64,000 nt of DNA from Psettodes erumei (Eukaryota; Chordata; Actinopteri; Pleuronectiformes; Psettodidae), in contig JAFBJZ010000874.1 in assembly GCA_016785225.1 (NCBI GenBank), positions 2,969,501-3,033,500 on the forward strand, in the 5' to 3' direction. The translations under genes and the position numbers were made by a program. This document shows, piece by piece, positions 1 to 13,410 of this stretch (position 1 is the first letter of the stretch; each line of letters begins with the position of its first letter). The notes under the pieces are model-generated. The model saw only the letters and a program-made list of their open reading frames with translations, ran no database searches and was not told where the DNA came from.

Positions 1-727
1 TACTGTGGTGGCACAGGGCCAATTGACAAAGTTCACTAAAAACACCCACACACAATCGTCAAATTCTTTCTCAAGTAAAATCAGCAGCAGCACAGAGCTA
101 CAGTCAGTTCAGTTTTGGTTGAGAGAGACCTTTGACATCTGGAAGAAAATACTTTCTTTCTGCACACTGTATTATCTGCTTAAAATTTCAGTACTCAAAT
201 AGTCAAAGCAATGTATATATTTTTTTCTTACTTCTTCTAAATCCAAGGAATGTGAAGGTTGAACTGAAAAATGACTATCATATCTGATCATTGTCATCAG
301 ATTCATGAAATTAAGTCTTAACATGTTGACTATGAAATAAGAAATCAGGTAATTAATGTTTTTAACTTCATCTGTATCCATAAATTATACCCTACATGGT
401 TAGACATTAGACATACATATTGACGCACATTGCTCTCTGGATGTTGCTCTATATCACTGTTGTACAGAGACACACACACACACACACACACACACTATCT
501 TTCCATTAAAAGGCTGCTAAACTGCTAATGAGCAGGCAATTAAGTTTAATATAAAATGTAATGCAGTGCTTTATTTAATGCAGCTTTATATGGTGTCAAA
601 GTTCATGACATTTTCCCCAAAGACACACACACACACACAGAAACATGCACACTAGTTGGTGAGTTCATCATCAAGATAATCCCCTGAGATGTGCAATCTC
701 ATTTTCAACACACTCTCTCAGTCTTGT

Positions 728-763
<36 letters not shown>

Positions 764-1010
764 AAATGCACACAGTCCACCTGGTACACTGTATGTATGG
801 ACGTGATACCTGTGAGAATGTGTCGCCGTGCTCTGTTCCCACTGCGCCAGAGGATGGATCTGTGGTCTTTGGCATGTGTGTTTGCCTCCGTTTGTGTGTG
901 TGCGTGTGTGTGTGTGTGTGCGGTGTGGAAGGGTCTGTTTTTGCCAACTTCATGTTTTTATCACCTCTATGAGAGATGAGAATTGTAAGTGAACATTGGA
1001 ACAGTGTATT

Positions 1011-1059
<49 letters not shown>

Positions 1060-1065
1060 GTGCGT

Positions 1066-1111
<46 letters not shown>

Positions 1112-1214
1112 GGGGGTGTGGAGGGGAGGGAGGTGGGGATCTAGGACAGGTGCTTTAAGAAAACCCCTTTGACTCATAGTCCCTTCACTAATTAAGTTTA
1201 GGGTCTTGATGTGC

Positions 1215-1250
<36 letters not shown>

Positions 1251-3200
1251 ACATGTTCATGTCTTCTTGTCTATCCATGGGAAAGGTTTGTCTTTCCCAT
1301 TCCCTCGCCTTTTGATTATATTTTTTTTCTCTTATCCAACAGTTTGACCTCAGAGCTTTGAAGCTTCCATGCACCAGTATTTTAAAATATCAATTTAAAC
1401 CATGCCCAACTGACATGTGTCACCAACTATATTCCTCATATTCGAGGCAGAAGACAATGACTATGTCTGATCAATGAGGCAAACATTAAAACTAAAGGTG
1501 ATATTTCAAGGAGAATTTCTGTGTTTCTGTTTATGTTGTGGCAACATTTTCTGTTGTGTCAACCTTGAGTCATCTCAGCAGGCTGTAACACAACTTTCAT
1601 GTAAGGCTGATCTGCACATTTGTCAGAGAAAATGTTGAAAAAATGGAAATGACAAAAGCATAGACACGTGTCCAGTAATGTGAAAAATACTTTTTAATGT
1701 AAAGTATACATTACTGTCGAATTGATTTAATTAGCTGTTATTAACATATTTTTTATGTTTATATTTTTTATTTTTATATTAACAGAGTTTTCTATAAAAC
1801 AGAGGTGGTTCAGTCTCAGTGTGCAAAAATAAGCCTGCATTCACCAGCTGGGAAGATGGTCTTTAGCCTGAGTGGGAGTTGCTGGCTGAAAGGAAAGAAG
1901 AGAGAAAAGTATTTTAAGGATGATACTGGTGTTGGTGAGATGTTGTTTTTTCTGTTTATCACAAAGCATTATATTCAGTAGCCTCCTTAATATTATGGAT
2001 TTGTTTTCTGTTTATTTCAAGCCTCAAAGTCAATTTTGATTTGCTTGGCTATTTATCACAACGACTTTCATTATGAGTGCACAACCTCATTGAGTCTTTT
2101 TAATCAAACATCTGATTTGAGATCCACATCTATTCAAGGTTGCAATATTGATGGGGGGATGGAAAAGAGTGACTGCACATCATTAGCATTTGGATTTTAT
2201 TGCCTACAAATGTGGCGCACCTAAGGCACAGTTAACAGACTTAGAGATAATTCTTTCAATATTCTAACATGGAAATTGATTAAACTGTCCTCAAACCATC
2301 AAGTAATGAAAAGATAGCTAAGCTTAACCCTATTTTTCTTCCCTACAGTTGAGTGAATGAATGCACGCAGGAACACGTTTGAAACCTTTAAGATAAAAAT
2401 CTTTAAAAAACAACAAAAAACAACATTGTCAAAAGGAGTAAGTTCATCCAGTCTGAATTTACACTACGGGCTAAAGCCAGTTGAATCGTGCCTGCCACCC
2501 ACAAGCTATTTTCCACCTGCTGCCCACCTACATCAACAATAGTGAAGCAGAGCCCAGGATAAACACAAATACAAACAGACACAACAGGCTGCACATGTTG
2601 GCCATGCTTCTCGGATTAAAATTCATCCTCCCTGATGAGACCTATTGTCTCTACCTGGAGCACACACAATATGGACACTTATGCTGAAACAATAGTAACC
2701 TTTCCGTTCACTCACTCTGAGAGAAAGAAGTTCTTCAGTTGTTGACTAAATGGATAGGGTTAAACCAGTGTCACTTCACCTCTGGGTCAGACTGGGTCTA
2801 TCCAGACAAAAAGCGTCCATTTTACACCTTAAAGCTTCTGTTGGGCATTTCAATATCTGTGTTGTGTTTTTCCCAAGTTGCAGTCTCCAAGAAATCTTGA
2901 GGGTACATACATGCAAGAAAAAGCAGAACAATTGGGCTGAGACAGTTGCAGCATTCACTTTATTTTCCCATTGCACCTACAACACAATCCTGTAATCAGG
3001 GAAAGGGACGGAGAGATAGCAAGACAAGAGGAGGGTATCAGGTTTCTCAGCCGCTCTGTACCCTAATCCTGGATTTGGAAGCGGGATGAGAAGAACGCAG
3101 GTAAGGACAAACACAAGTAATAACAGCACTGACATGGGATTGGTAGGTGGGGATGAGCAGCTCGATAGGAAATAGGGGGCCTCATAGGTTAAGAGAGGGG
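1..3200. other. Intergenic DNA upstream of pou1f1
   Basis: No coding exon recognised. The left 1.25 kb is a cluster of AC/GT microsatellites. The rest is AT-rich unique-looking DNA. Confidence 0.6.
470..1249. repeat. Cluster of AC/GT microsatellites
   Basis: Six runs in 780 bases: (AC)n at 470-495, 622-639 and 731-759, then (GT)n at 892-920, 1013-1108 (interrupted near 1057-1070) and 1218-1249. The strand bias switches from AC to GT near 800, so the halves are partly complementary. Apparent open frames here are repeat artefacts. Confidence 0.95.
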
Positions 3201-3223
3201 TGGTTAGTTGTAGAAGGGTGGGA

Positions 3224-3421
3224 TATAAATACCTGCAGAAGACAAGGGTAGCAAAAAGCTGAGGGTATAACAGACTTGCTTCCCTGCATTTCTGATAGAA
3301 GAAAGGAGACAGGGTGATGCATGGAAGAGGCCCTAATGAGAAAATTCTCAGTAGCTGAGAAACACCTTTGAGCAGATATACCAGTGCTAGTAACTCGAAC
3401 ATGAAGCTCATCACTATTCAT
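3224..3421 (+). promoter_or_regulatory. Possible pou1f1 promoter elements
   Basis: A TATAAAT box lies at 3224-3230, and a sequence fitting the Pit-1 half-site pattern TATNCAT lies at 3415-3421, about 470 bases before the start codon. Pit-1 autoregulation through such sites is known in vertebrates. A second, weaker TATA-like motif (CTAAATAAAG) lies near 3805, only about 80 bases before the ATG, and could equally be the true core promoter with a short leader. Both are motif matches only. Confidence 0.22.
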
Positions 3422-3579
3422 CTGTGAATCTTAGGTGAGGGTAGAGTTGTGGCAAAAACTTTGAGAGTTTGGGCTGATGTGTTGACATCCATTTCTCTGT
3501 GAAAAAAACAAGAAAATCGAAGTAACCTCTCACAATTTTCTACCTGCATAGTCTCAAGTGACTGGAGAGAGAAGTACGC

Positions 3580-3830
3580 TTGACTGAGCCAGAGAGAAAA
3601 GGACAAGACAAGAAGACAATACAAGGTCTGAGAGAAGACAAGACGCAGCCGGAAAAAGACAAGGCAGAACAGGGGAAGGCCAAAGAAGATGACACAAAAG
3701 ACAAAGTAAGACAACCTATAACAAGACCCAAGAAAGAAAGGCAAGGAGACAAATTTAACAGAACAAGACTTGAAAGCACAAGTGAAACAGCAATGGGAAC
3801 CAAGACTAAATAAAGCAAGAGAAGACTAGT
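3580..3830. repeat. Purine-rich low-complexity tract upstream of pou1f1
   Basis: The + strand is dominated by A, G and short ACAAGA / AAGACA units for about 250 bases, giving long spurious open frames on both strands. It sits just before the pou1f1 start codon, so it is either promoter-proximal DNA or 5' leader. No protein similarity is visible. Confidence 0.5.
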
Positions 3831-3889
3831 GCAGACAAGAAATCGTTCAAGGAACCACATCAAACTTCAGTGTGAGAGCCCAGTTAAGA

Positions 3890-6800
3890 ATGGCATGTCA
3901 GGCATTCAGTGCCGACTCTTTCACCCCACTGGCAGGAGATTCGGCCTTGCCAATCCTCATGCATCATGCCTCTACCAGCGACTGCCTGCCAACCACCTCC
4001 CATGCACACAGCATGGTTTCTGCCGGTAAGCTTGGCTCTGAGAATCCCTTGTCCTGTAATGTTGTACTATGTTCTGTTGTGTCGTTCTCTTCTCATGTGT
4101 GCTTCCTTCAGATAATTTGTTGTGCACAAAATTAGGTTGAAACAACACAATTACTTACTGATATGGATTGTAATCCACATCATCATGTCATGATGTTCGA
4201 GCCCAGCTGCAGGAAGACAGGCCTCTTAACACTTACTTCAGTCTTCCACTTCACCCAGGGTATTGGCATTGTGCCTTTTCTGGCTGTATAGATGAGTACA
4301 GTCTGCAGGGATTTGCTACTACTAATAATGAGTACACTATTAATTATATAGAAAATGTTCTGGATGCTACAGATGAGTCAAGTTTTTAGGTTGGGCTACA
4401 AGTTGCTACTATAGACCTTTAATTGACCCAATTGTGCTTGGCCACCCCTCTGGTGCCTCCTTAACAAGGCACAGTTGTCTTCTCAGGCAATGGGGAGGAT
4501 GAATTGAATTGAAAAATATATTTATTCAAATCCGGTCCAAATTATGTAAATGCATCTAATCAGCTGGGTTGGCCCAGCTGTCTCTACTCAGTGGGTAATT
4601 GCGTTGAGGATATGTTATCAGTATGAGAAAATCTCCAAGGTCTTTTTCTCAACGGAGCATTGTGGAGAAGGCTTCCTGGGGATTTTGGTGCCTGCTGATT
4701 GTTATTGCTTAGAATAGACTGGATTAGATTGTGCAAAACATTATTCATACACTACATCTATAGAGCAGCATTTTAAACATTATGTGAAATAATTTTTTCC
4801 GTTCAGACAATACTGTGTTCGTGGTATTTGGAGAATGTTTTATGGCCACTACAAAATACTGACCTGGCCTTTTGTTTGCTTGTCGTTGCTGTCCAGAGTA
4901 GCCATCTGGAATAAATAAAATTTGGTTTAAGGGAATAAGTAAAATTCATAATTATAGCAAGATTGTCCACAGTGATGCAGTGTTTTTGTTGGGTTGTTTA
5001 TTTTTTAAGACAGGCCTCATAAACCTTAGTGAAATCATAATACATGACACAGGACAACACAGAAATTATGAGTGAGTATGCGAATGTCGGAGTTACTGTA
5101 CCAGCTTGGAGTGCATCTTAACAACACCAGCATGAATGCATTAGCTCTTGGAATCAACACCGTGCTGCATGAAAAAGATGAATACATGAATAATTATGTA
5201 ATTAGCAAAAGGACATGACTAGAACAATGTTCAACTACATTTACAGCCACTCAGGAGAGAAGAGCATTCAAAATAGCTTGAAAATCTGATTCTTTCAAAT
5301 AGAAGTACTCCCTGTAGCTGGGAATCAGTGTCAGATAAATATAACTGTTCAAAACCATTGCAAGGTTAATTTCCCTTGTTTTAAAACCCCAGCTTCACTA
5401 ACGTCCAGTTCTGCAGTAATTGCCATTATTGCTCAGTCCTGTTTATAAAACCAACGTGTTCAAATCAGACTGTAGAAACATCTCTTCCTGTTCTGTCTGT
5501 GCAAGCATGAGACTGACATACTGACGTGATTTTGGACTTGGTAAAAAACTAAGTATTAGCCATCATCATCAACTTCCTCTCTCTTTCTGTCTGATGTAAT
5601 GAAGTTTTCTTGTGAGCAAAGTCAAAAGTCAGCCAAAAAATGTATGTTTTATTTCTGATCAACTGATTGTCTTTATTGGGCTTTTCAGGGAAGATTTCCA
5701 TGTGTTTTAGGAGATTTATATGACGCTTCCATTGACAATTCATCAAGAACCCAGTAAAAATAATTTCAACAAGATGTATATTCTATGCCAACACACGGTG
5801 TAACAGCTGCTACCAGCAGTTACAATATAATAACAAAATAGTTTTCCAAAAACCACTCCTATCCTATCTGGCATGTCTCGGTAGTCCTTGGTTTGCCAAG
5901 TTTTTGTACCCTGTTCAGACTGTTACCACATTTGTCCTCGTCAGTGTCATCCGGTCTGTCCCTGGGCCAGACCTCCAAGCGCTCCCACATGCACCTGTCC
6001 ACCTCCTCCCTCAGCAATGCTCTTGGCAACGGCCCCCCGAGCCTACATTACCCAGTAACCCCCTGTCACTACAGCAACCAGCAAGCCACCTATGGCATGA
6101 TGGCAGGTGAGTAGTCCTTGGGGTATAGAATACTCTGTAGTTCCAGATTCTCATATTGTAAACGGAAAATGCTTATGAATCACATAACAAATAGTTTTTT
6201 TCTAACATCTTTCAGATTTGAGCTGTTCACCAGCGAAAAGGTTCAATCAGATAATGTCAGCTTTGGTTCTGGGAAATTTCCATTATTCTGTCATACAAAT
6301 ATATTATACTAATTATTCAACAACTGAACAGATTATAACCCTGAATTACTGTTGTCTAATTCTTGATGATAAACTGTGATTAAGCAGCAGCAACAGTCCT
6401 GACACTCGCAACGGTATTGATGAGATATTGTAAATGATAATGGTTAATGACTTAATCGATATGGAATGGCAATGATGTTGACAATGTTTAAGATGAATTG
6501 AAATCAAGTCTTGAAGTCCACAGTCTGAGGTGGCCTGATTCACTTGGTTTCAGTCATTTATCTGGCCACAGTATGCACACAAACAGTAATGCAATTTATC
6601 CAATATGTAGGAGAGACGGATCTCGTGCAGAGACATTGATATGGTTGGACTGTTGTTTGAGTGTGGACTGTTCAATCAAATATTTTATAGCACTTTATTT
6701 ACAATAATGGCTGGTTCTGATAATGATTATTGACATTATCAACAATGGTAATTATAATTACAAAGGGCTCTCTCTCTCTTTGTCTCTGTAGCTCAGGAGA

Positions 6801-9800
6801 TGCTTTCTGCAAGCATCTCTCAGACTCGTATCCTGCAGACCTGTGGTGTCCCTCACCCGAACATGGTGAGCGGTGCAAACCCATTGCAAGGTAATGGCGA
6901 GAGACACACAACCACACACACACACACATAATCATTCTCTCCCTTGGCCTGCAGTTAAAGCCAGTAAATTGAGCAGACAACTTGTTTATTCTCCATTTAG
7001 TTTTAAATCTGCTACCTGTTAAAATCAATTTCAGACTTGATTACCTCACCTAACGCTTCAACTCTTTAGAGCACTTGTTAAACATAACTGTCAAAGATGA
7101 CTTGCCACTTCCTCCCCTTCTTGCAGAGAGAGCAACATCATGAATATAGAAGTAGCTATGTTAATACTGGCTCAAAGAATAGTATTGGTGTTAGGAGATT
7201 TGTTATTTTTTTCATGGCACAAAGAGACAAATTGTAATTTATCAGTCTTTTTATAAATGTATACTGTTAGTTTATAACAGTTGTTTGATTTAAACAAGGG
7301 AGCGCCATCCATTCTAACTTTGCAATATTTCACACTGACACTAATATGCAGGGGCACTATTGTACCATGGATTTATAGTCTTATAGTCTATACGGTCATT
7401 ACTGTCTGCAGAAGGTGTTGGTGTTATGCACCCAGTTTGGAGGAATGGAACTGGAACTTATAAATCATTCTCCTGGACAAAGTCAATTCACAGCAAAGCA
7501 GTTTTGATTTGGCTAAGCTTTAATTCTCGACTACAGTCATTATGAGCCTGTAAATAGCAATGTTCCTCCCTCTCTGAAATCATTTGGAAGCAGGGCATGT
7601 GCACCCTCTCCAAAGACAATGGGTGACTTTATGTTCTCTCTACTTCATGTTTAGAAACTGAGGATCAGACATGGCCTTTTTGCAGTGTCAAACCACTTTG
7701 TGACACCATTGTAGTTTCTGTGTCCCTGACATGAACACAGACCAAAAGAAACACCCAGGCATATCCAATAAGTAGACAGGATGTCACTGCACAAGTGTCC
7801 TGCATACTAATGCATCTGAATGATTCAAAAATAATGATTAAAAAAAGAAAGAACAAAGGTACCATGGCTATAAAAAGTATTCACCCTGTTGTAAAAGCAA
7901 TAAAAGAAAAAACATCCACGGGGCTGAACATTTTTATAGGCATTGCATACATAACCTTTCAAGGTCCGGAGATAAAATGAATTTAACTTTTCATGCATTT
8001 CAGCGTCAAAGAAAGTATAACTTAACTATTACAATGTCATACAATTTGACCACATACAAATAATATCAAAAAGAATACCACCTAAAATAAAACCCAGGTG
8101 CCACAGGACAATTAGCATTTACAGAGGAAATAAAAGTGCTTCTTTTAACAGACAGTATTGTTGAGACACATGATTCCATGTTAAGTGTTGACCTACTCCT
8201 GGTCTAATAAAATAGTATGGTCTGCAGTGTCAAATGCTTTAGGATTAAAATTAAACAGGTGCCAACATTTACTACCATCAAGAGATCATTTAGCACTTTA
8301 ATGAACTCAGTTTCTGTAGGGACTACTATCAAGGGGCAGACTGAAGATGTAGCAAGCATTACTGACAATCAAGTTGAGTGAGCGCAACTAGTTTGCAGCT
8401 TTTTCCTAGACTCTGGAAATAACAGTATGTGGGAAGATAATTGTTTAGGACAAAGGGAGGCCACTTAGCTTGAAATATTGGAAGCACTAACAATTAAAAG
8501 ACTGACAAACTTACTGCACAAAAAAACTTCCTCAAAAAATTTAGTAGGAGGTATATTAAATGTGCAGCAGTGGAGTTCAAGGGAGTAATCGCCTCCAATA
8601 TATCACAAAATGAAACTTGTTCATAGTGGTCAACAACAGCACACAGCAGAAGGTCATTTGAGAGAAAAGGGCAGAAACGGAGTTAATAGCATTAAACAGA
8701 ACTTTATAATTATGAGAGCTGAGGTCAGAGAAGAAATTGGCCCTTTCATTTTTAAAGCTGCACTAATCTGTTTTTTTTTTTACACTAACAATGGATCAAA
8801 CGACTAAGTGTAATGTGAAAGGATGTCATTTTATGAACCCACAGAGAATTATCAGCTCTGCAGCCCCTCTCAGCTATATGGAGCTTTTAAGCCTTTTTTT
8901 CCTTTCTTACAGCATCAGCCTTGTGTTCAGTCGCAGGAGGCAGCACATAGTGGAGCATTTAGCATGTAAAGAGCCAGACAGTTTCCTCGCTAGTTGGTGG
9001 TGTTAGGCTAACTCTAAAGACCAGTGAGAGCAGACGTGGCTCAGGGGATGGGAAACAGCTCAGGGATTTATTGAAAGCCAAACATTTTCATGATGAATAG
9101 GATGTTGGCTGGTACGGAGCAGATCCTAACAGGAGTGGAGACCACGACCTGGCAGCACGGAGGTGGCAGAGCTGCGTATGTGCAGAGGTCTTGATTGGCA
9201 GAAATGAGTCACAGCTGGTGGCTCTGCACTCACTCTGGCACACCTGCAGGCGATCAGACGCAGGTTACTGAGGCCAAGGGGATGACGTCTCAGAGGGCAA
9301 CTGTAACAGAAATGAAAAGGAAGTGAATATGGACTTGTATTCATTGCGTGATCAGACACATCCCAACTTCATTCTAATGTTGCTCCCTACCTGCTGGATG
9401 TGCATATGAGAAGATGTTTTCTAGGATGCTGGTCATGTCTGCTTAGTAGGGGGATACAAGTCAGCTGGTTCAGTTGGCGAACATGCACAAATAAGTATAT
9501 ATAAAGCTTTTAACTGCAGTTTCAAATTAGTATGTCTGACAGTATGTTTTTTTTTTTTAGCTTTGCTCTGATGCTGCTACACTTTGGATGGTGCACATGT
9601 ACAGCAGCTGGAGTGTCCATGTCCATGTGCGCAAAGGCTTGTGAGGAGCTTTCACAAACACCGAACCCATGTGTGTTTGAAAGGGGTTTGAAGCCCAGTC
9701 TGTCTCCATTATGAAGCATATGCGAGTAAGCTCTATGAAAAAGGTTTGAAGTAAGGAGCAATAGCAGAGAGGCAGACCTACTACTGTACCTGGATTTTGC

Positions 9801-12800
9801 CTCCTCAAAAATAGATTTCAAAAGTGGGAGCCCAAATTCTCTCCGACACCTTCGGTACAAGAGAAAATCACTGATGCACACAGTTCTGCAGTACAATCTG
9901 CCACTCTGCTCTCCAGCTGGTGTATAGACTCCACTGAACAATTCAGCAGGTCAATGGCACCATCCTTTTCTCTATTCCACTTTGAAGCCAAACCATTTTG
10001 TACGGGGGGGATTAAGAGGGCTGTTATTGCATTTAGTATTTCTGCCGCATGTGTTCCTCCAGAGAGAGTCAAAGTGGCTAAAGCACTGCTGTGGTCAGGC
10101 AGTATTTAGCTGCTGTGTATCAGAGATTCAGATAAAGTGTTTGTAGCAATGCTGTCATCTCAAGCTGAGTAGGAAAGATGTTGCTGTGCGCTACATGCTC
10201 AGTTTAAATGAGGCGAGCAGTTGAAGTGTTGCGGCTCATCCTCATTGGCTGAGTCAAAGGATAGATAAATCATTGCCCAGAGCAAAGTCACTGAGGGGCT
10301 AAAATGAAACCTGTGTGAATGTTGATTAGTTGAGCTACTATGCAAGTCACCATTTCACTCAGAATATTCACCCAACCCTGATTGATATAGATACCATCGG
10401 CAAAATATTAATGACCTCACATACAGTTCGACAGCACAAAAACTACAGCATCCAAAATGCTCATAGCAGCAAAAAGTGAACATTATGATGATCAGAAAGG
10501 TAGGATTAACTACAGGACTGTTACATTAGACTGCAAAAGTTTAAGCGACATGTTCTTAAGAAACTGATAAATGAGCATATGTCCCTTGTATAGGACCTTT
10601 GTCCTTGTCTTGTATCTCTGATAAATAACCTGTCAAACATCAGTTTACTGTTATTTTAGTTGGTTGAGACTACACAAAAAATACCCCTGCACCCCCATCA
10701 CTGGATTTATAAAGTCAGGTATGGCAGTTGTGTAACACAGTTTGCACTGCAACCCCCCTAACACAAGAGGGGAGTGTTGCATTGTTCATTATAGATCCCT
10801 CTCCGGCAGCTTTGACAAAGTGAAAAGCATGTGATGGACATGACGCAGCTCAGGGTGGACCTGTTGTTGGCCGTTTATTGCGCACTGGGTACCACCTGTT
10901 GTCTGGTCTTATGTGATGAACATGATGTGGTGTGGTTAATTATATATTTTTGGCCAAATTAATCAAGACAGCTCCTTTTCTCTGCTGCAGCTGTGTGGAG
11001 TGGTAATACAAAGGGGACCATCGTGTTCCAAAATTACAATTAGTCATCCAGCCATCTGGTATTCTGGCAGTAATCAGTCATTAATACTAACAAAAGGAAG
11101 AAACTAGTAATTAACGAGCTCAACCGCAGCTAACCACTTAACATTAACAGCTCGCGGCATAAATAATGAAGAGTTTTGAATCTTAAGAACATAGCCTGTT
11201 GAACGTTACACAAGTATGATGGACGTGTTCCACAGGGTTGTGCAGTGTTTATTTATCCTGAATAGAGACTCTTTTAAACAAGTATAAGAAGTGAGCCCAG
11301 CTTTGTGTGGAAACACAGAAGCCAAGGCCAAGAAAATTCTGGCGAGAAATGTGAACAGGGCTTGTTGAATTATGGATAAACCTGAATATATTAAATTGAG
11401 GGACAAGGCAAAGAATACCTTTTCACCAAGCCCAGGAAAAACACAGCCATTTTTTAAGCACTGATGTCACACACTAGCTTTTGCAGACCTTTCAAACTCA
11501 TCTCACTGTTGAGCAATGAACGGACCAGGCTCAGGTTTCATATTGTCACTGAAGTGTGATAGTGCGGAAGTAGATTTCATTCTGTACATACTGTACATCC
11601 ATTCTTTTTTCCCACACAGCAGCATTTGTGTAAAATCCTGGAAGAGGACCTGAACAAGCTTAAAATGTAATTTCAGGCAGGGGGTGGAAATTGTCATATT
11701 GTCACATTTATTTTGAAAATATACTGTACAAACAAAAGGCAAAAATGGTCTTTTGTTTGTTCCCAGTAGTTCGACAGTTTTGTGAGCTGCGGAGATAAAG
11801 ACTCTCAGGTTACATGTGAGAATAATGGCCATTCTGCTTTCAGCACCCTTCTGACAGTCTGAGGAGCTCCCTTTTGTCTCCTACCGACTAATTTTCCTCT
11901 CACACAACATTTTCTGTTCTCTCTCTCTCTGGCTCTGGCTCTCCAGGGTCTCTTACTCCTTGCTTGTACAAGTTTCCTGATCATGGTCTGAGTAGCGGCT
12001 CCTGTGCGTTAAGCCATGGTTTCTCCTCGCTGCCCTCGGCTCTCCTCTCAACTGATGAGGCCCCCGGGGGCCCCAGCGTTGGAGAGATGAAGACTGACGC
12101 CCAAAGGAAGAGCATGCGGGACCCTGAAGATGCCCCTGCCATGGACTCCCCGCAGATACGAGAGCTGGAGATGTTCGCCAATGACTTCAAAATAAGGAGG
12201 ATCAAACTCGGTGAGATTCCGAAATGACTTAAAAAGCAAGCAGACTGCAACCATTTCTGTGTTTGCACCCACCGAGCTACTTCTCTGCCCGATGAGTTCA
12301 ACAAGGCATTTCTATTTCTGTTCCATTCTGACCTTTAGGCTACACCCAGACTAACGTAGGCGAGGCTCTTGCTGCAGTGCACGGCTCAGAGTTCAGCCAA
12401 ACCACAATCTGCCGCTTTGAAAATTTGCAGCTGAGCTTTAAGAATGCCTGCAAACTCAAGGCCATCCTGGCAAAATGGCTCAACGAAGCTGAGCTGGCTG
12501 GTGGTGAGTCACACACATTCACCCAATCAACCACCTTTTCGAGCATTTATTTATTATTGATTTTCTTTACTCTGATTTTTTTTTTCATTTGAACAATTCT
12601 TACAGATCAGAAGAGGTAAAACTACCCAGGATTTCACAAAGAAAAAGTAAAGATTAGCAAAAAAGATTGTGATTTTTTTAAAGGTGAAATTATAGTTTGT
12701 TCCAAAGGTCGTTGGGAAGTCATTGTGAATCTTGATATTTAGGCAAACTCTTATTGTGGCAATTAAAAGAAGCCCCAGGAGGAAGTTAGTCAGCCAGCAA

Positions 12801-13327
12801 CAATCAGTAAGCCACCTTTATTGCTGCAGTGCTTGATAGATGATGTCTGTGTTTTTCCCTGTCCTTACTCACAGCTGCAGTCACACCAAAGTAACACATT
12901 TCCTTTCCTGCAGCCTTGTACAATGATAAAATCGGAATGAACGAGCGAAAGAGAAAAAGGAGAACAACTATCAGGTATCTAGTTTAAGGACCAAATGTAC
13001 AAAAGATGTGATACAAAGGCACATATATTTAAACTCTTTGAGTTCATTGTTTCCCTTTCTTCTCTGTCCCTTATTTCGCACTGCAGCCTGGGAGCAAAGG
13101 AGGCTCTAGAGCGCAGCTTTGTGGAGAAAAGTAAGCCCTCCTCTCAAGAAATAGCCCGGATAGCCAAAGGCCTGCATCTGGAGAAGGAGGTGGTCAGAGT
13201 CTGGTTCTGCAACCGGCGCCAAAGGGAGAAACGGGTCAAAACAAGCCTCAACCTCAGCTCCTGTTTGACCAAGATCAGCCCAAACTGCATAGCACAGATG
13301 AGTAAAACACAAAGGCCAATGACGTAA
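3890..13327 (+). CDS. pou1f1: POU1F1 / Pit-1 pituitary POU-homeodomain transcription factor (7 coding exons)
   Basis: Seen: coding exons 3890-4025, 5945-6106, 6792-6890, 11947-12210, 12339-12503, 12914-12974 and 13087-13327 join in one frame across GT-AG introns (1128 nt, 375 residues plus stop TAA). The ATG at 3890 opens with MACQAF, as in Pit-1. The POU-specific domain is at about residues 198-275 (GYTQTNVGEALAAVHGSEF). A basic linker containing RKRKRR leads into the homeodomain at about 291-350, whose recognition helix contains WFCNRRQREKR. Known: Pit-1 binds DNA in pituitary cells and activates growth hormone, prolactin and TSH-beta genes. Exon 3 is exactly 33 codons and is absent from mammalian Pit-1; exon 2 aligns with the alternatively used mammalian beta segment (V, then SILSLIQ-like). 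Length is slightly above the mammalian ~291 because of these inserts. The gene is convergent with chmp2b, as in human. No damage seen. Confidence 0.97.
4026..5944 (+). other. pou1f1 intron 1
   Basis: 1.9 kb AT-rich intron between the exon 1 donor (GTAAGC) and the exon 2 acceptor (TCGTCAG). A short near-palindrome built on CATCATG lies near 4180-4200. Nothing else recognised. Confidence 0.7.
6891..11946 (+). other. pou1f1 intron 3
   Basis: 5 kb intron. It has a CA-rich run within 40 bases of the donor (6902-6929), probable old repeat copies at about 8.1-9.4 kb, and an AT-rich segment with many TAAT-type homeobox motifs at about 10.92-11.18 kb. No exon recognised. Confidence 0.6.
8090..9420. 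mobile_element. Probable degenerate interspersed repeat copies
   Basis: Two segments (about 8211-8330 and about 8870-9360) remind me of common percomorph interspersed repeats. The first has a decayed stretch around TCAAATGCTTTAGG and AAGAGATCATTTAGCAC; the second has AAAGAGCCAGACAGTTTCC, followed further on by GAAGTGAATATGGACTTG. This is from memory of repeat-like fish sequence, not an alignment. Class, ends and target-site duplications cannot be given. No intact coding frame is present. Confidence 0.3.
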
Positions 13328-13403
13328 TTTAGCAGACAGGGCGTCTGTTCACTGATAGAGGCTCCTTGGGGCACGTGGCTGATGAAACTTTTAAATCAAA
13401 TGT

Positions 13404-13409
13404 AATAAA
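13404..13409 (+). terminator. pou1f1 poly(A) signal candidate
   Basis: A canonical AATAAA lies 77 bases after the pou1f1 stop codon, and another at 13474-13479. Either would give a short 3' UTR. No transcript evidence is available here. Confidence 0.45.
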
Positions 13410-13410
13410 A

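Noticed and set aside
689..1252. Several open frames on both strands encoding His-Thr or Cys-Val runs
   Set aside because: They are translations of (CA/GT)n microsatellites.
3418..3863. Hydrophobic minus-strand frames that look like membrane proteins
   Set aside because: They are the complement of the purine-rich tract upstream of pou1f1, which gives Leu/Ser/Phe runs automatically.
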